From Clytia hemisphaerica (lineage: Eukaryota > Cnidaria > Hydrozoa > Leptothecata > Clytiidae), in the NCBI GenBank assembly GCA_902728285.1, contig CACVBU010001312.1:558001-622000 (forward strand): a stretch of DNA of 64,000 bases, given 5' to 3'. The position numbers and the translations under genes were made by a program. Shown here piece after piece: positions 26,577 through 38,800 of the stretch (positions within the stretch are counted from its first letter, which is position 1; each line of letters begins with the position of its first letter). The notes under the pieces are model-generated. The model was not told the DNA's origin. It searched no databases and saw nothing but the letters and a program-made list of their open reading frames with translations.

Positions 26577-28667
26577 AATCCTGGATCGCCGCCGGACTAT
26601 AATTATTTCAACTAGAAATTTGTACGAGTTCCAATGCCGCAGTTCATTTTGAAATGATTGGAAAAAACCGTGAAAGTTGTTACTTTTCTTTTAAAATTGT
26701 AATAATAAACGTGCAAGAGTAATTAACGCAAAGGAGGATGGGATTACAAGTCGTACAAACAAATAAATTTGTGCAGATTTGTTACTATCTTTAGATTCAC
26801 CCCGGTGTGCTAATATAGCTCTGTTCCCTGTTATGGCTTTTAAGAGTTCATCTTGGGTAGAGTCAAGACTCTAATGATCATAGGCTTGCTGAAAACCTCA
26901 TGGCTTTCTTTCTTCTTTCTTCTTATCTGACTTTCATCTTCTTTTTTAAATGATGACCATATTTTATTTAGTCGTGATTCTACTGACGTGGAAGATTTTA
27001 ACAAAATTAGTTTTGAGTGCCTGGATTTGATATTCTGAGGCTAGTTTTCATCGTCACTGTCTATATGAAAAATGGCGACAGAACACATGTAATTCGACAT
27101 TATGAAATTGAATTTTCTATTTTCCTGAATTTCTTTTTTCATGGACGTCAATAGTACATTTTCTTGAAAACAACACAAGAAAATTTGAAGATTATGAATT
27201 TTTATGGGTCATTAACATGGCGCTGGAGGCTGAACGTTTGCACGTAATTACAAACAGTTATTTTGAAGAAATGGTGTATTTACATCATTTATATCCTTTG
27301 GCAACAGCTAATAAAGATTCAAAGAACCAACATCTAAAAATGGCGATTCTGTTTACTTGTTTATTTGTTAAATCACTTTCGTAATTGAGTCTCCCATAAG
27401 ATTTGCCAAGAAGAAGGGAACCTCTCCGTATCTTCTTGATACCAAATTCGAAAATGATTTCAGCTAATTTCTAGGAACGGTTGTTGTATGTAAACTGCAC
27501 TTTGTCAACAGGAAAGACAACGGACTTGTCTGGATATTTAATTAAACACAGTACATTCTCGGGTTTATAACTGAAAAATAATATTCAAGCAGGGCGTTTT
27601 GAATAGATCCAAGCAAGGTATGGAGATCAATGCTATTCTGCTTTTTCTGAACAAGATGATGCTGTTTCAAAAACCATCAAAACTTCGAAAGACATAAAAC
27701 CAAACTCTAACAGGCTCTCTCCATGGGACACGTGCCAAGAAAAACCGTTATTATCACAATAAAATATGTTCTTGATTGTTTTAAACATGACGTAAGAAGG
27801 GGTTGTTGAGGTATTCAAACTTGAAAAATGAAGCCGATCAAAACAAATGTGGCCCGTTTGTGAATTAATTTTTGTCTGAGATAGATTCACACTATCGCTC
27901 CAGACTGTGTCCCAGTGAAATCTTTACCAAAAGGTAGCCTGAAGTTTATTTCCTTTGCCAAGATAAACTGCTAACACATTGTATTGTGTTGATTACAATA
28001 AGTACTGTTGCTATTGTAGAAAGTAACGCCAGATTTGGTGACGCTTGAATGTTAGAATGAAAAGAAGCCGATAAAATGATTCTGGAATAATGTAAACAAA
28101 CAATCGAATCGGGATTCAAGCTGTGCCATACATACAGTAACATCACGTTCTTCTCAAATGTCTGAATACGTATAGCTGCGAAAAGCCAGCCATTGACTAG
28201 AGCGGGGGCCATTTATAGTTTTTTGATAGACTGTATTGCGCTGAGAAAGTGGGACTCAACACTATAGAAAAAAAACTATTAGAAAGCAAAATTCACTTGG
28301 AAGTAGAGCCCAAGTAGAGTCTTGTCCAGCATATTCTTAAACACTGATTTTAATGAAGCAATCAGCAGTATTATATGCTTCTTTTGTTCTTTCAAGTCAC
28401 TGAGAATTATAAGTTGAAGGAGTCATAGCCTTTTACAAAGTTGTCAATTTCTAGCCACATTTTTGACCACCTTTGCTGTGGAATTTTCTTTTCCAAAGAA
28501 GAAAGCAACGGCCAATTGACGTCAGAACTTGGTGCCATCGAAAATGTAAAGTTAAACCGCACACCGCACAAAATACAAAAATTCCCTTCTAATGTGTTCT
28601 CATTTTCGTTAGAGCGTCTTCTTGGCTTTCATTCTTAACATTTCTCAATACCTCTGACCATCCACCG
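26577..28667. other. Intergenic region, no gene recognised
   Basis: No domain-bearing ORF, RNA gene or long repeat was recognised. Minus-strand ORFs at 27633-27890 and 27946-28212 are short and of unremarkable composition. Confidence 0.4.
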
Positions 28668-28970
28668 CTGATTCATAAGTTATGTATTAAAGGTTAGAGC
28701 CTTTAGATTCTTAAGTTATGTATTAAAGGTTAGAGCCTTTAGATTCTTAAGTTATGTATTAAAGGTTAGAGCCTTTAGATTCTTAAGTTATGTATTAAAG
28801 GTTAGAGCCTTTAGATTCTTAAGTTATGTATTAAAGGTTAGAGCCTTTAGATTCTTAAGTTATGTATTAAGGTTAGAGCCTTTAGATTCTTAAGTTATGT
28901 ATTAAAGGTTAGAGCCTTTAGATTCTTAAGTTATGTATTAAAGGTTAGAGCCTTTAGATTCTTAAGTTAT
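28668..28970. repeat. 36-bp minisatellite, left array (8 copies)
   Basis: The unit reads ttcttaagttatgtatta followed by aaggttagagcctttaga (36 bp in total, with one more A in the first half in most copies). Eight copies are present; one, near 28859, lacks an A, and the first is degenerate. Each unit can form a small hairpin (taaagg/ccttta with a 6-nt loop). The array stops abruptly at the 3' edge of the Penelope-like element. Confidence 0.95.
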
Positions 28971-30660
28971 CAAGAAAAGAAAATTAACCAAATTTGCTTT
29001 TTACAATACTTTAAGTTTCATGTTTCCAATCGTCAGTTGTAAACTAAATGTTGAACAAAATTCTCTTCCTATTCATACATCGTACAATAATTAGAGTAAT
29101 TAACAAGGGAATCAATACGTGTCGTAAAATTTGAAAAAGAAATTCTATTGGGAAATAAAAAGTTAATCTTTTGATTTATAATTTGCCAATACATATTTGT
29201 TAATATGGCGGCACTTCGCAATAATTTCTGATCTTTTGTTTAAGAGTTCCTTTTTGTTTTTATAGCTTAAGATTTCGAGTTTTTCATTCAGACATAATTG
29301 GCATGTTTTGGAAATGTTATTGTATGCCTTCGCTTGGGAAACAATTGATCATTTTAATGTGGGAATCACGCCTTTTGATTTCATATCCCAGATGTGTGTC
29401 GAGAGTGTGGTGCTATTTTTGTAGCGCTCATTATTAAATGATGATTTGTGTCCATTGTAACGTTCTTTGAATGTCCTTTCTGTTAATCCTAAGTAGACCT
29501 TTTTGGGTACGTTTTCCCCGGTAACTTCACATTTGTAAATGACCGATGAGATCTGGCAATTTCCTTCGAGGGGGCAATCATCTTTTATTGTACAATTACA
29601 TGGTTTGTCTGTGTTGTTAATCCGTGACAAAAGTTTTTTGTTGTGAGATTTGATAATTGAGCCAATGTTTTGAGTGCAGCTATAGCTCACCTTTACGTTG
29701 TTTCGATTGAAAATTTTTCGAAGACCGTTTTCGTTGGTAAAATGTTTATCGATTAGGCGGAGAAATGATTTGGCAACGTTTGTTGATACGTTTTTGTTGA
29801 ACGGTGGGTTGAACCATATTATATTACGTCTGCGATTTTTGGTGTGTGTTTTCGGTTTGCTAAATTCGAGTTTGAAGTCTTTGTAACCGCTATTCTTGAG
29901 TGCGTTTTCGTATTCAGTCTTAGCTTCGTTAAAAATAGTTTCGTTTGAAGAGTTTGTTGACAGTCTATTATTTATTGAAGTCGGTAGCTGCTCCAGGATA
30001 TTAGATGGGTGGTTGGATGATGTGTTTACGTAAAGGAGTCTGTCGTTTGGTTTTTTGTAAGGTCGGTGGGTGCCATTGATAAGGTCAAGTGTTAGGTCTA
30101 GAAAGTTTACCACTTTTAGGTTAGTTAAAATGTCGATGTCGAAACCTATGTCTTTGAAGGTGTTGATAATTGATCGTTTCATCTTTTCGATCAGTCGTTT
30201 GCTGGATGAACGGATTAGCATCAAGCCATCATCGCGATACAAACCGTTATTGTTTTTGTCGTTAAGTTTTGATAGTTTTTCGAGGATGAAGATGCCTACG
30301 AGTTCGCATAATTCGGCTCCGTCGTAGCTTCCCATCGTCACATCAAAGGTACTGTGTGAATTGCTCTTTTTCCATGGTATATTTTTAGAGTACAAGAGGG
30401 ATTTACGGCAATGCATTATTGTACGTATTTCTTCGTCGGTGATTTCTGTAAGGCGCTTTGCGAAGTTGAGAGCGTTTTCGAGGACGTTTTTGGAGATTGA
30501 TGGGTAGAACTCTTTGATGTCCATCTGAATGAAGGAGCATCTGTTTTTATTTTCGATCAGTGTAAACCATTCAATGACTTCTGATGAATCCTTCCACTGT
30601 CTGACGTTAAGTTGTTGTCGAAGGTCGCGGTTGATTCTGTCAAGTATGGATTTTGTTACC
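28971..30660 (-). mobile_element. Penelope-like retroelement, 5'-truncated, inside the minisatellite
   Basis: This minus-strand element lies exactly between two arrays of the same 36-bp repeat in the same orientation. Its 5' edge cuts into the fingers region of the reverse transcriptase at 30660, and its 3' untranslated part runs from 29163 to about 28971. The simplest reading is a truncated insertion into an existing array, which would hide any target-site duplication. An alternative is that the arrays belong to the element. Confidence 0.8.
29163..30660 (-). pseudogene. Penelope-type reverse transcriptase with GIY-YIG endonuclease, broken
   Basis: The frame is open from 30660 without needing the internal methionine at 30524. 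Order of features: truncated fingers (TKSILDRINR), motif A (FIQMDIKEFYPSIS), TMGSYDGAE, the catalytic YRDD (codons at 30229-30240), a thumb region, a Cys-rich linker (CNC..KDDC..EGNC), then a GIY-YIG-type nuclease start (KVYLGLTERTFKERYNGH). An in-frame TGA at 29349-29351 ends the longest ORF, but the same frame continues with a CQLCLNEKLEIL segment to a stop at 29163-29165, as expected for the end of the nuclease domain. The copy is therefore dead twice over: 5' truncation and a nonsense codon. RT plus C-terminal GIY-YIG identifies an endonuclease-positive Penelope-like element. Confidence 0.88.
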
Positions 30661-30662
30661 TT

Positions 30663-30967
30663 GATTCTTAAGTTATGTATTAAAGGTTAGAGCCTTTAGA
30701 TTCTTAAGTTATGTATTAAAGGTTAGAGCCTTTAGATTCTTAAGTTATGTATTAAAGGTTAGAGCCTTTAGATTCTTAAGTTATGTATTAAAGGTTAGAG
30801 CCTTTAGATTCTTAAGTTATGTATTAAAGGTTAGAGCCTTTAGATTCTTAAGTTATGTATTAAAGGTTAGAGCCTTTAGATTCTTAAGTTATGTATTAAA
30901 GGTTAGAGCCTTTAGATTCTTAAGTTATGTATTAAAGGTTAGAGCCTTTAGATTCTTAAGTTATGGT
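30663..30967. repeat. 36-bp minisatellite, right array (8 copies)
   Basis: The same 36-bp unit and orientation as the left array, eight full copies plus a partial ttcttaagttat at the end. Copies are essentially identical, more uniform than the left array's first unit. It begins directly at the truncated 5' edge of the Penelope-like element. Confidence 0.95.
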
Positions 30968-31344
30968 TACGCTCAATTTCAAAATTAGAATAGCCCTTGC
31001 TTGGGTCATTAGTATTAATTATCCGGACTTGAAAGATATGTATTAGTTCTGTTTGACGTTGTTATTTTATGCAAGGAAAACATATGCTTGATCATTTTTC
31101 CGCCGGATATGTTCATTGATATGAAAAGATTGCGTAAGATACGAATACTTAGAATCTGTTACCAATGTGTAAAATCAAAGCTTTTTAGCTTAATGTGCAT
31201 TGAAAGGTCTCGTTAAGCATCCCTCCTTTTGACCATTGCATTCGTTCGAACTGAGGTTGAGATATCACAAAACTTAAATATTGTTAAATCAGTGATGGCT
31301 AATGGACTTTACTGTAATCTGAAATTTTGCTCAAAAAGTATAAA

Positions 31345-31442
31345 CCCAGCTAGCACACAACGTTGTTTAAACGTTAATATAACGCTATATGGACGTTGTG
31401 AACGTTAGATAAACGTTGAAATAACATTGTGTGTCTGCTGGG
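31345..31442. mobile_element. Short MITE with cccagc ends and ACGTT motifs
   Basis: Ends cccagctagcacacaacgtt and, inverted, cccagcagacacacaatgtt form TIRs. The 98-bp unit carries several internal aacgtt strings in both orientations. No coding capacity. Confidence 0.7.
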
Positions 31443-31680
31443 AAAGTATTGCCATTTAAACTCTTTTTCGAGCAAATAGCAGTCGTATGTTTGAGGTGAG
31501 TATACTCTCGTAAGCAAAACACTTCAAAGTTTGTTTCAAGTTATAAACCTCTAAAACCGCAACCTTGAAAGTATGTCTCCAGGCTTCAAAAAAGATCCTT
31601 CTAGGTGGACGTTGGAATAATGTAAAAACGATGTCCTGTTAACACCGCATGAACGTGAAGTTAGCCGTAGGTCCTTGTCA

Positions 31681-31957
31681 TACACGCTTTTTTAAATAAA
31701 AATACACTTTATAAGAATGTCCATGATGAAAATGGCCAATAAAGTAAGAATATGGTAAGAATATCACCATATCACCATCATGGAATTTAGCAACTGAACC
31801 TAAGAATGCCATTTTTAATGCATTTTAACCTGTAGATTGCCAATTTCGATCTTAACCTAAGAATACCGTAAGAATATTTTTGGATGATTTTCGCCAAAAA
31901 GTTAAGAATATCCATGATGAAATGAAAAAACACCCTTCTTATAAAAAAAAACGTGTA
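31681..31957. mobile_element. MITE with tacacg/cgtgta ends (family J), full copy
   Basis: Ends tacacgctttttt and aaaaaaacgtgta are inverted. The interior has repeated aagaatat-type blocks and a gtccatgatgaaaatggcca segment. Related pieces occur at about 36500-36700, 47935-50316 (interrupted) and 53930-53998. Confidence 0.6.
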
Positions 31958-34818
31958 TACACATGGTTCTCTATGTGACCTCAGGTATGAATCTTTATTC
32001 CGCAACATACCGAGGCATAAAAAAGACCGGTTGACAGTCATTAATATTGAATTTAAGCAATAAAACTAGTGGCAAACGTCCGGGCTATTTTGGGTGCTCC
32101 TTATAAAACATTACGTCATGAATATCGTGAATATGATAAATTTCCTCCTGTCTGCGACCTACGGTATTGGGCATAGCATTATTATCTCTTTTTCTGTCTA
32201 AAATTCATACTTTTGAGCTTTTCCACTGAGGTTAGTCGGACATTTTGATTTGAAAGTAGTGGCTTAACTTGAACTTCAATGCATCTCGACACTATTCCAT
32301 AATTAAGGAATATCCTGACAAACTTTAATGAAAAAAAAAGCGAGACATGAAATGCTATTTTCAATCAATGCCAGAATTAATTCCCACGTGCTGGCATATT
32401 TCGTTATTGCTTTATCGGCTAAATCAACTTTTTGACATTTTGGTATAGACATATTTAATTTAGAACAAAATGGCACTGTGTGTGACAAAGGTGTGGTAAA
32501 TATTAGAATTGATTTGTCACCTTATTTATTTGCCTGATAACTCAAATCAAGTGATGTTTGTCTACTATTTTGTCATGAATTTCAACATTTTGTAATGTAG
32601 ATATTTTCCAGCTCAGAAATTCATTTCCTTGCTCGTACAACTTAGAAATCTAAAGATTATATACTAAACCCTGACGTCATCAAATGACATCGGCCTATTG
32701 CCACAAGGCAATGACTTTTGACGTCCTTCGACTACTGACATGTTTCCGCCATCTTAGAGCGAAAAACTGCTCGATGTGGGTCAATTTGAAAATCAACGAA
32801 AGAATTCTTTCACCCAAATTGAGTACTGTTACCGTTTAGTACTGGTACCACTTTCAAAAAAATCCAATTAAAAACTAATTAAAAACCTTTAGAAAAACAA
32901 CTTTTAATTTTCTTTTGCATCATTTAATATCCTCTTGTAACACCTATTACAGACTCGTGCAAAAAATTTGCACTTTCTAGATCTAACTCCGTAACTTCTT
33001 TTTTTTCCTTTTAGGACTGCGACTTTCCGACTATGATGTACATTTGATTGTTAAAAGCCTCGATTTCTAGACTACAGAAGACCTGTAAGTACTGTATTAT
33101 GAATTCTTATTTGCTTTTATAGTAGACTAATTTAGGTGTTGAGCCATTCATGGCTGTAGAGAGAAACCGCAGCGGGAGTGGCAACAACAATGGTATACCC
33201 CGAAAACACCCCTCTTTCGCATTTGTTTCTCTTAGATGAAACTCGTCTTGGACGATACCCCGTTACGGTTCTAGATCTGGTTTTCGGGAGGGGGTTAAGA
33301 CTACAATTTTTTAATGAAAGTTCTACGTTATCTTCGTTACCTTATCTCCCTTCCTGACACTTCTTGCTCAACAAGTCAGATTTCAAAATTTTCAAAAGGA
33401 ATCAGCATATTCTCAGTTGGTAATGCTGTTTTGTCGCGCGTGCAAAATGTAGATCATGAGCCAATCAAATCATTCTAATTGAATACATGAAAAATAGGCC
33501 AACTGGTTGATCGTATCAAGCTGTATAAAGATCGCTGATAACGGGAATGTAAGTAAGCTTCGATTGTGGGAAAGTAGGAAACTCTTTCACCAAATGCAAT
33601 CAAAAGAAAGTGCAAATACCATCCATTTACTATTTGATGGGAAGGATTTTCATTTCCAGCTTTTCGAGGATTATGTAGGTGATTCTTATTTGAGAAAGTG
33701 ATGATGTGTCCGACTAGCTTTCCGGTTACACGGCATGGCGCTCTCCGTTAATCCTTATTTATCTTCTATATTGCTTTTTTATTATTGCAAAATGTATAGC
33801 CTGCAGGTTGTCTTAAGAGTCATGCCAATTTTCGAATTAATATACTCATTACTACAGACTCGTGTCATGGATTTAATTTTCCGTCTTAATTAAGGAGAAA
33901 TTTAAAACTGTAATTTTGTCCCTGGTAAAGGTGCCATACAAAATTATACGGTTAGGTTCATCAGCATCAATGATTTTTGGCGCCACAGTCCACAGACCAA
34001 AAAAGAATCTCACACTCATTTGCTTTAGATCCATCTTTCTAAATGCTAAATATGGCCACAACCATGAAGTACCGTTGGTTGTTGGTAAAAAGAGAGAATT
34101 TAAATAGGGTTGTCATCGAGTCTCTGATATACTATATTTTTCAAACAAAAGTCAAAGAATTACGGTCTTTCATTCCTTTTGTTTGCCAAACCCAGATCCT
34201 TTTGGTTTGATGAGTAAGTCATTTTAAATACAATTCCTGGTTTGTTCGTTAGAGGGAATTTCACTCTATCTTGATCATTACTCCATCCCCTCACAATTTT
34301 TGTATTTAATGTCAAATTGTTCTTAATTATCTTTTCGTCAAAATTGAACTTCTTTTTAGAGAAAGGATCATTTGACTGCCTCTGTAAGAATTTATTTATA
34401 CTTATATTCTCATCAAAAATTATTGCAATACCAGGTCAACATATTTACCTATCATTTCAAACCCTATGTTAATCTCATTGTAAATGTCCATATTTTACAA
34501 ATTGAAGTAAAATACCACCTTTCTATAAATATGCCGTGAGATAATACCAAAAGGTCCGGAAGAAGAATTGCCAATGGAAACAGTTTGGCGGAAAAAAATT
34601 GTTGCCTGAAATAGCAACTTTCTGTTGGCACGAGTTTCAATAACCATACCGTAGTAGAGAATTTCCTTTTCTTTGCTTTTTCTTTGCTTAGACAATCCCA
34701 AATGACTCATTTCGAAAGATTGCAAACATCATTTTACATTTCGCAATAGGTCTACTGATAATTACAGATCTGTTGGTTTCCTTTCTCTCAGAGAGGATTG
34801 CAATTTTTTTGCTAAGCA
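31958..34818. other. Intergenic region, no gene recognised
   Basis: No domain-bearing ORF. One exon-like stretch without coding evidence is 33015-33084 (pyrimidine tract plus TTTTAG before it, CCT|gtaagt after it), which could be a non-coding exon or chance. Confidence 0.35.
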
Positions 34819-35209
34819 TCACATCCATTTACGAAAATTTTCGTTCCAAAACATGTTATTTTCCAGGTGTTTTTTATAAGTTTGGTTGAAAAGTTTGACT
34901 CTGTATATGCTTGACTCTATTATATAGTCCTGTAGAATTAGGTTAGTATATGGCTGAAAATTAGCACAAAGTTCCCGTGTTTGTGTCCTAAAAGACCACC
35001 ACAAAAAAAACGCAATCGATTGAGAAAGCTTTGAGCACTTTTTGGGGTCATTTTCAATGACATCACTTTTCATTACCAGCAAGACTTTGTCAATTGGTCT
35101 AAAGTGGCTTATTATGTCATTGTAATACTTTATGATGTCATCAACTTTCTTAGGAGTTTTTACATTCTCAAAGCCTTGGCTCAAAATGATAGGCCTTGAC
35201 AAATACAAA
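34819..35209 (-). CDS. Possible exon or gene fragment, unknown product
   Basis: A minus-strand open frame of about 130 codons encodes a mixed-composition protein (segments VDDIIKYYNDIISHF, DKVLLVMKSDV, FFLWWSFRTQ, FWNENFRKWM). It has no internal ATG near its beginning, and an acceptor-like cattttcag lies directly upstream on that strand, so it resembles a terminal exon. I found no upstream exon before the gene on the other strand starts at 35827, and I recognise no family. It could be a gene remnant or a chance ORF. Confidence 0.35.
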
Positions 35210-35826
35210 CTGAAAATGTAAGCCTGGAAACTCTATAAACCATTCCAGTTTACACTTTTCAAGGTCTTTCTTCTGAATCTAGATTTGAAGAGAGATAGCA
35301 GATTTCGCTGCGAAGAGAAATAGCAGATTTCGCGGTGCTGTGAAGTACACATTAATTTGAAATTGCCTGTTGTCTCCTTCTAACGGGAAATTTGAACCGT
35401 TTTGGCAGACTTTTGAAAAAATTGGATGTAAAATGGAACTAATCCCAAACAGGAATTTTTAGCTGTCAGACACAATTAATGAATTATCCTAAAACGACAA
35501 TTGAACAGACAATGGACAATTGATCTGAAAACAGAAGATTTATGCCCAATAAGATGTTTTTGTTTTGAAGGGCGCATAATTGATCAGTCGCTGCACTCAT
35601 TCGGAACGAAACAAAGGCGCAAATAGTGGAAACAAAAAGTTAAACATAAATAATCAAGAAAAATATAATAAAATCTTAAGCTTTTTGAAGTACTAGACAA
35701 GTTACAATTTTTACGCTAAATTTTGCAAATTTTTGTTCGATAATTGAATTGTATTGTCTGTTTTTTGTGTTTGGCTCTTTTGTCCTGCTAAGATAAATAC
35801 ATAATGATATAATCATAATTAGCAAA

Positions 35827-38800
35827 ATGTATAAGATTTCAATAGTATTTCTGATTTTGGCTGCTGCGATTTTCCAAGTACTTCATTGTGATGATACGAT
35901 TGACCCCGATGCTGTAAAATCAACCGATAAAGATCCTTGGGAGAAATGGAGTAAATTACCGTCATCTGGTAGCAAAAGTCAAGGTGAAAATTGTTTCCTC
36001 ATTTTGTCTTGCAATTCATAATAAATGTCGTTCAGTAGGCCTGAAAACCTGGTAATTTCACTTATCTATGTTTGCTTGAGACTTTGAAACCATTGTTTTG
36101 GAGGATGTTTGTAATAAATCGAATTTAAACCAAATACTACTCCACTAATGTTTGAAAGTAGTTCTAACCAGCAGATCAGTATAACCATTAATAACCCCAA
36201 CTTTCATAAATTTTTGTATTTTCTAACGAGATGGCTATTAAAATTAAATCGAGTTTTTTGATTTTTGTTACAGGTAACCATAACAACGATAGTGATGATG
36301 ATGGTGGTGAAGTTGACGTGACCGAAACAACAACCACTGAGGTCCACACTAAGACCAACATCAAGAAGAAACCTTCTTCAAAGCAACCCCAAGTTTCTTC
36401 AGTTGATAAAGAAACTAAAGACCAGTTCAATGATGCTGTCGATGAAACAGTACGTATTCTATAAGAACATCCAAAATTTTTGAAGCATTCGGATCTTTTT
36501 GTTCTTCTGATTTTCAAGTTTAAAATGTTCTTAACATGATTTTATTTTTACTATTTTGTGAGTATTTTTGTCCATTTTCTAAGAAATCGGGTGTCTTAGA
36601 ATCTGCAAAGCCTTAAAATGTTTTTATCTTGTTCTTAATTAATGATATATTGGTCATCGAAGCCTTGTGTTCTTAGATAGTTTGTTCACGACGTGCATAC
36701 AATACGGATTCTTATTTTTCTTTAAGGAAAGAACCAGGGCCCTTTTCAAACCCTCCCCTCTCCCTTAAAAAAGATTCATTATAAAAAAAAGTCATTATTC
36801 AATTTTAAATTTTTACCCATTTTTTAGTCAAATTAGTCTGGAATTTGAAAATTTCCTTTCGGTCCAAACTAAGGTTACGTTTCCTTTTCAAAACAAAAAC
36901 CATCTCAGCTCTTCTCTAATTGTCATTTGCTAGAGACTTTTTTAACGTCTAGAACTTATGCAATTAGCAACAATTGGTGGCCTTATTGACCGATCTTTTT
37001 CAAAATTCATCATGAATTTGATCCTATAGGAATGTTATTATTTGATTAACGTGTGCTCTTGATTTCCAGGACCCAGTCTCCGTTTTGAATCCAACAAAAA
37101 AGCCATCCAAAAAGAAACAACAGCACAAGAAGAAGCACCATAAGAAAACTCAACGAAAACACAATGTTGCTGAAAAGAAACAATTCAACTATCATGGTGA
37201 TTTCTATCCAGGAAGTTTGTGGCAATATCCTTACCCGTATTATCACCCATTATATGGGTGTGGAATGTCTCCTGACTGCCCTTGTGGAGGTATGAAGGCT
37301 GCTGCTAATTCCGTTAAGGTGGTAGTCTACCGCCAGATTTCAAAAGTCAAAAAATCACATTTTTTGCAATAACTCAAGAACTTCTTTACATTTCGTAATG
37401 AAATTTTCAGGAAATGTATATCAACTATTAACATTTCTAAAAATAAAAAAAAATTCTAAAAATAACCAAAGACGGGGGTAAAATCAGCCAGGGGGTAAAA
37501 TACTTTATTTTGCTTGTGTCAGGTTTTCTGAATAGTCGGCTTGACCTATGAAGTTAGTTTTTTTTTTAAATGACTAATATTAGAAAAGGTCTGGAATGAG
37601 TGAAAAAAAAAATTGAAAATTTTTTCCAGGGGGTAAGAAACTGAAAAAAACGCTTTTTTGAGATTAAAAATCAGGAAACCAATTTTAAAACTTTTTAATC
37701 CATTCATTCAATACACAATCATGTAAGGAAACTTCCCTGAAAATTTCAAGTCTGTAGCTACTCTCAATCCTAAGATATTTCTGACAAGGTGAATGCAAAC
37801 CCCCGGAAACGCGTTTTGAGAAAATCAAAGAAAAAGGCAAAAGTCTGCAAAAATGGGTATTATTTTAAGTTGGAAAGCTCTTTTCAAAAAATTTCTTCAC
37901 TGAATACTCATCCAACCAGTCAGGTTTCAAAAGTTAAAGTAAAACATTTCACAAAAATTGATAAATTATCCAAAAATCAACAAAAACATGTTGCGCTAAA
38001 GTCATGTATACATAGCAAAGTTTGCGGTAATCTTGCGATAACATCAAATTTGGGTGAAAACAGCCACATAAGTGTGTCAAAATGTTCATTGAAAGTCCAG
38101 CATAACTCTCTGTAGGCATGAAAACTTTTTGTGTGCATATTTTTATTCACATAGACTAGATGACAATGAGCAATGAGCTGGCTTCTTGACCGAAGGAAGG
38201 CTGTTATGAGTGGCGGGTGTCAGATGAGAATGTGCGTCTCCAGAAGTTAGGTCCAGTTCATTATAATGCACATTTCCATCTCTGTTACATCATGTTGTGC
38301 TTCGAAATATCTCAGTTGCATTTAAATCCACTACAAAACATTATGTGAGCCACCAAAAAGCACACACCGCCTCTCACCGCCTATATGCTCCTCAAAACAA
38401 AATGGCGTCAACTTAAATGTTTTTCGTAGAAATCCAGCAACATAACCAATGTACAGCAACTTTATGGCTTCTGTAGAGTCTATTCTTCATTTAAACAAAT
38501 CATTTCCATCAAAGAAATTAAGTTTTGATCTAAAACCTGCCAAGAAATTGCAGAATCATGCTAACAGCTTGCTTTTCAGCTTGTTTTGATGTGTTACACT
38601 ACTGAAGCTACCATCTTTAATTTTAAGGATGACGTAATGCCACGGAAAATAATATTTTGACGCTCGAAAAGGGCGTAAAAAGAGCTTTCTTTTGGCGTAT
38701 CACATTGCTATGTTTCGGCCGAGATTGAAAAAATAAGTCCTTAGCAACGGGATTTTTTCCGTTGCTAGGGCGATTTTTCAAGCACCCAGCAGGACAAAAA

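Noticed and set aside
28668-30967. CRISPR array (36-bp regular repeats)
   Set aside because: The repeats are contiguous with no spacers, and the genome is eukaryotic. It is a minisatellite.
37789-38115. 108-codon ORF as a transposase or host gene
   Set aside because: It lies inside the non-autonomous D1 element, is low-complexity Lys/Ser-rich and has no catalytic motif.
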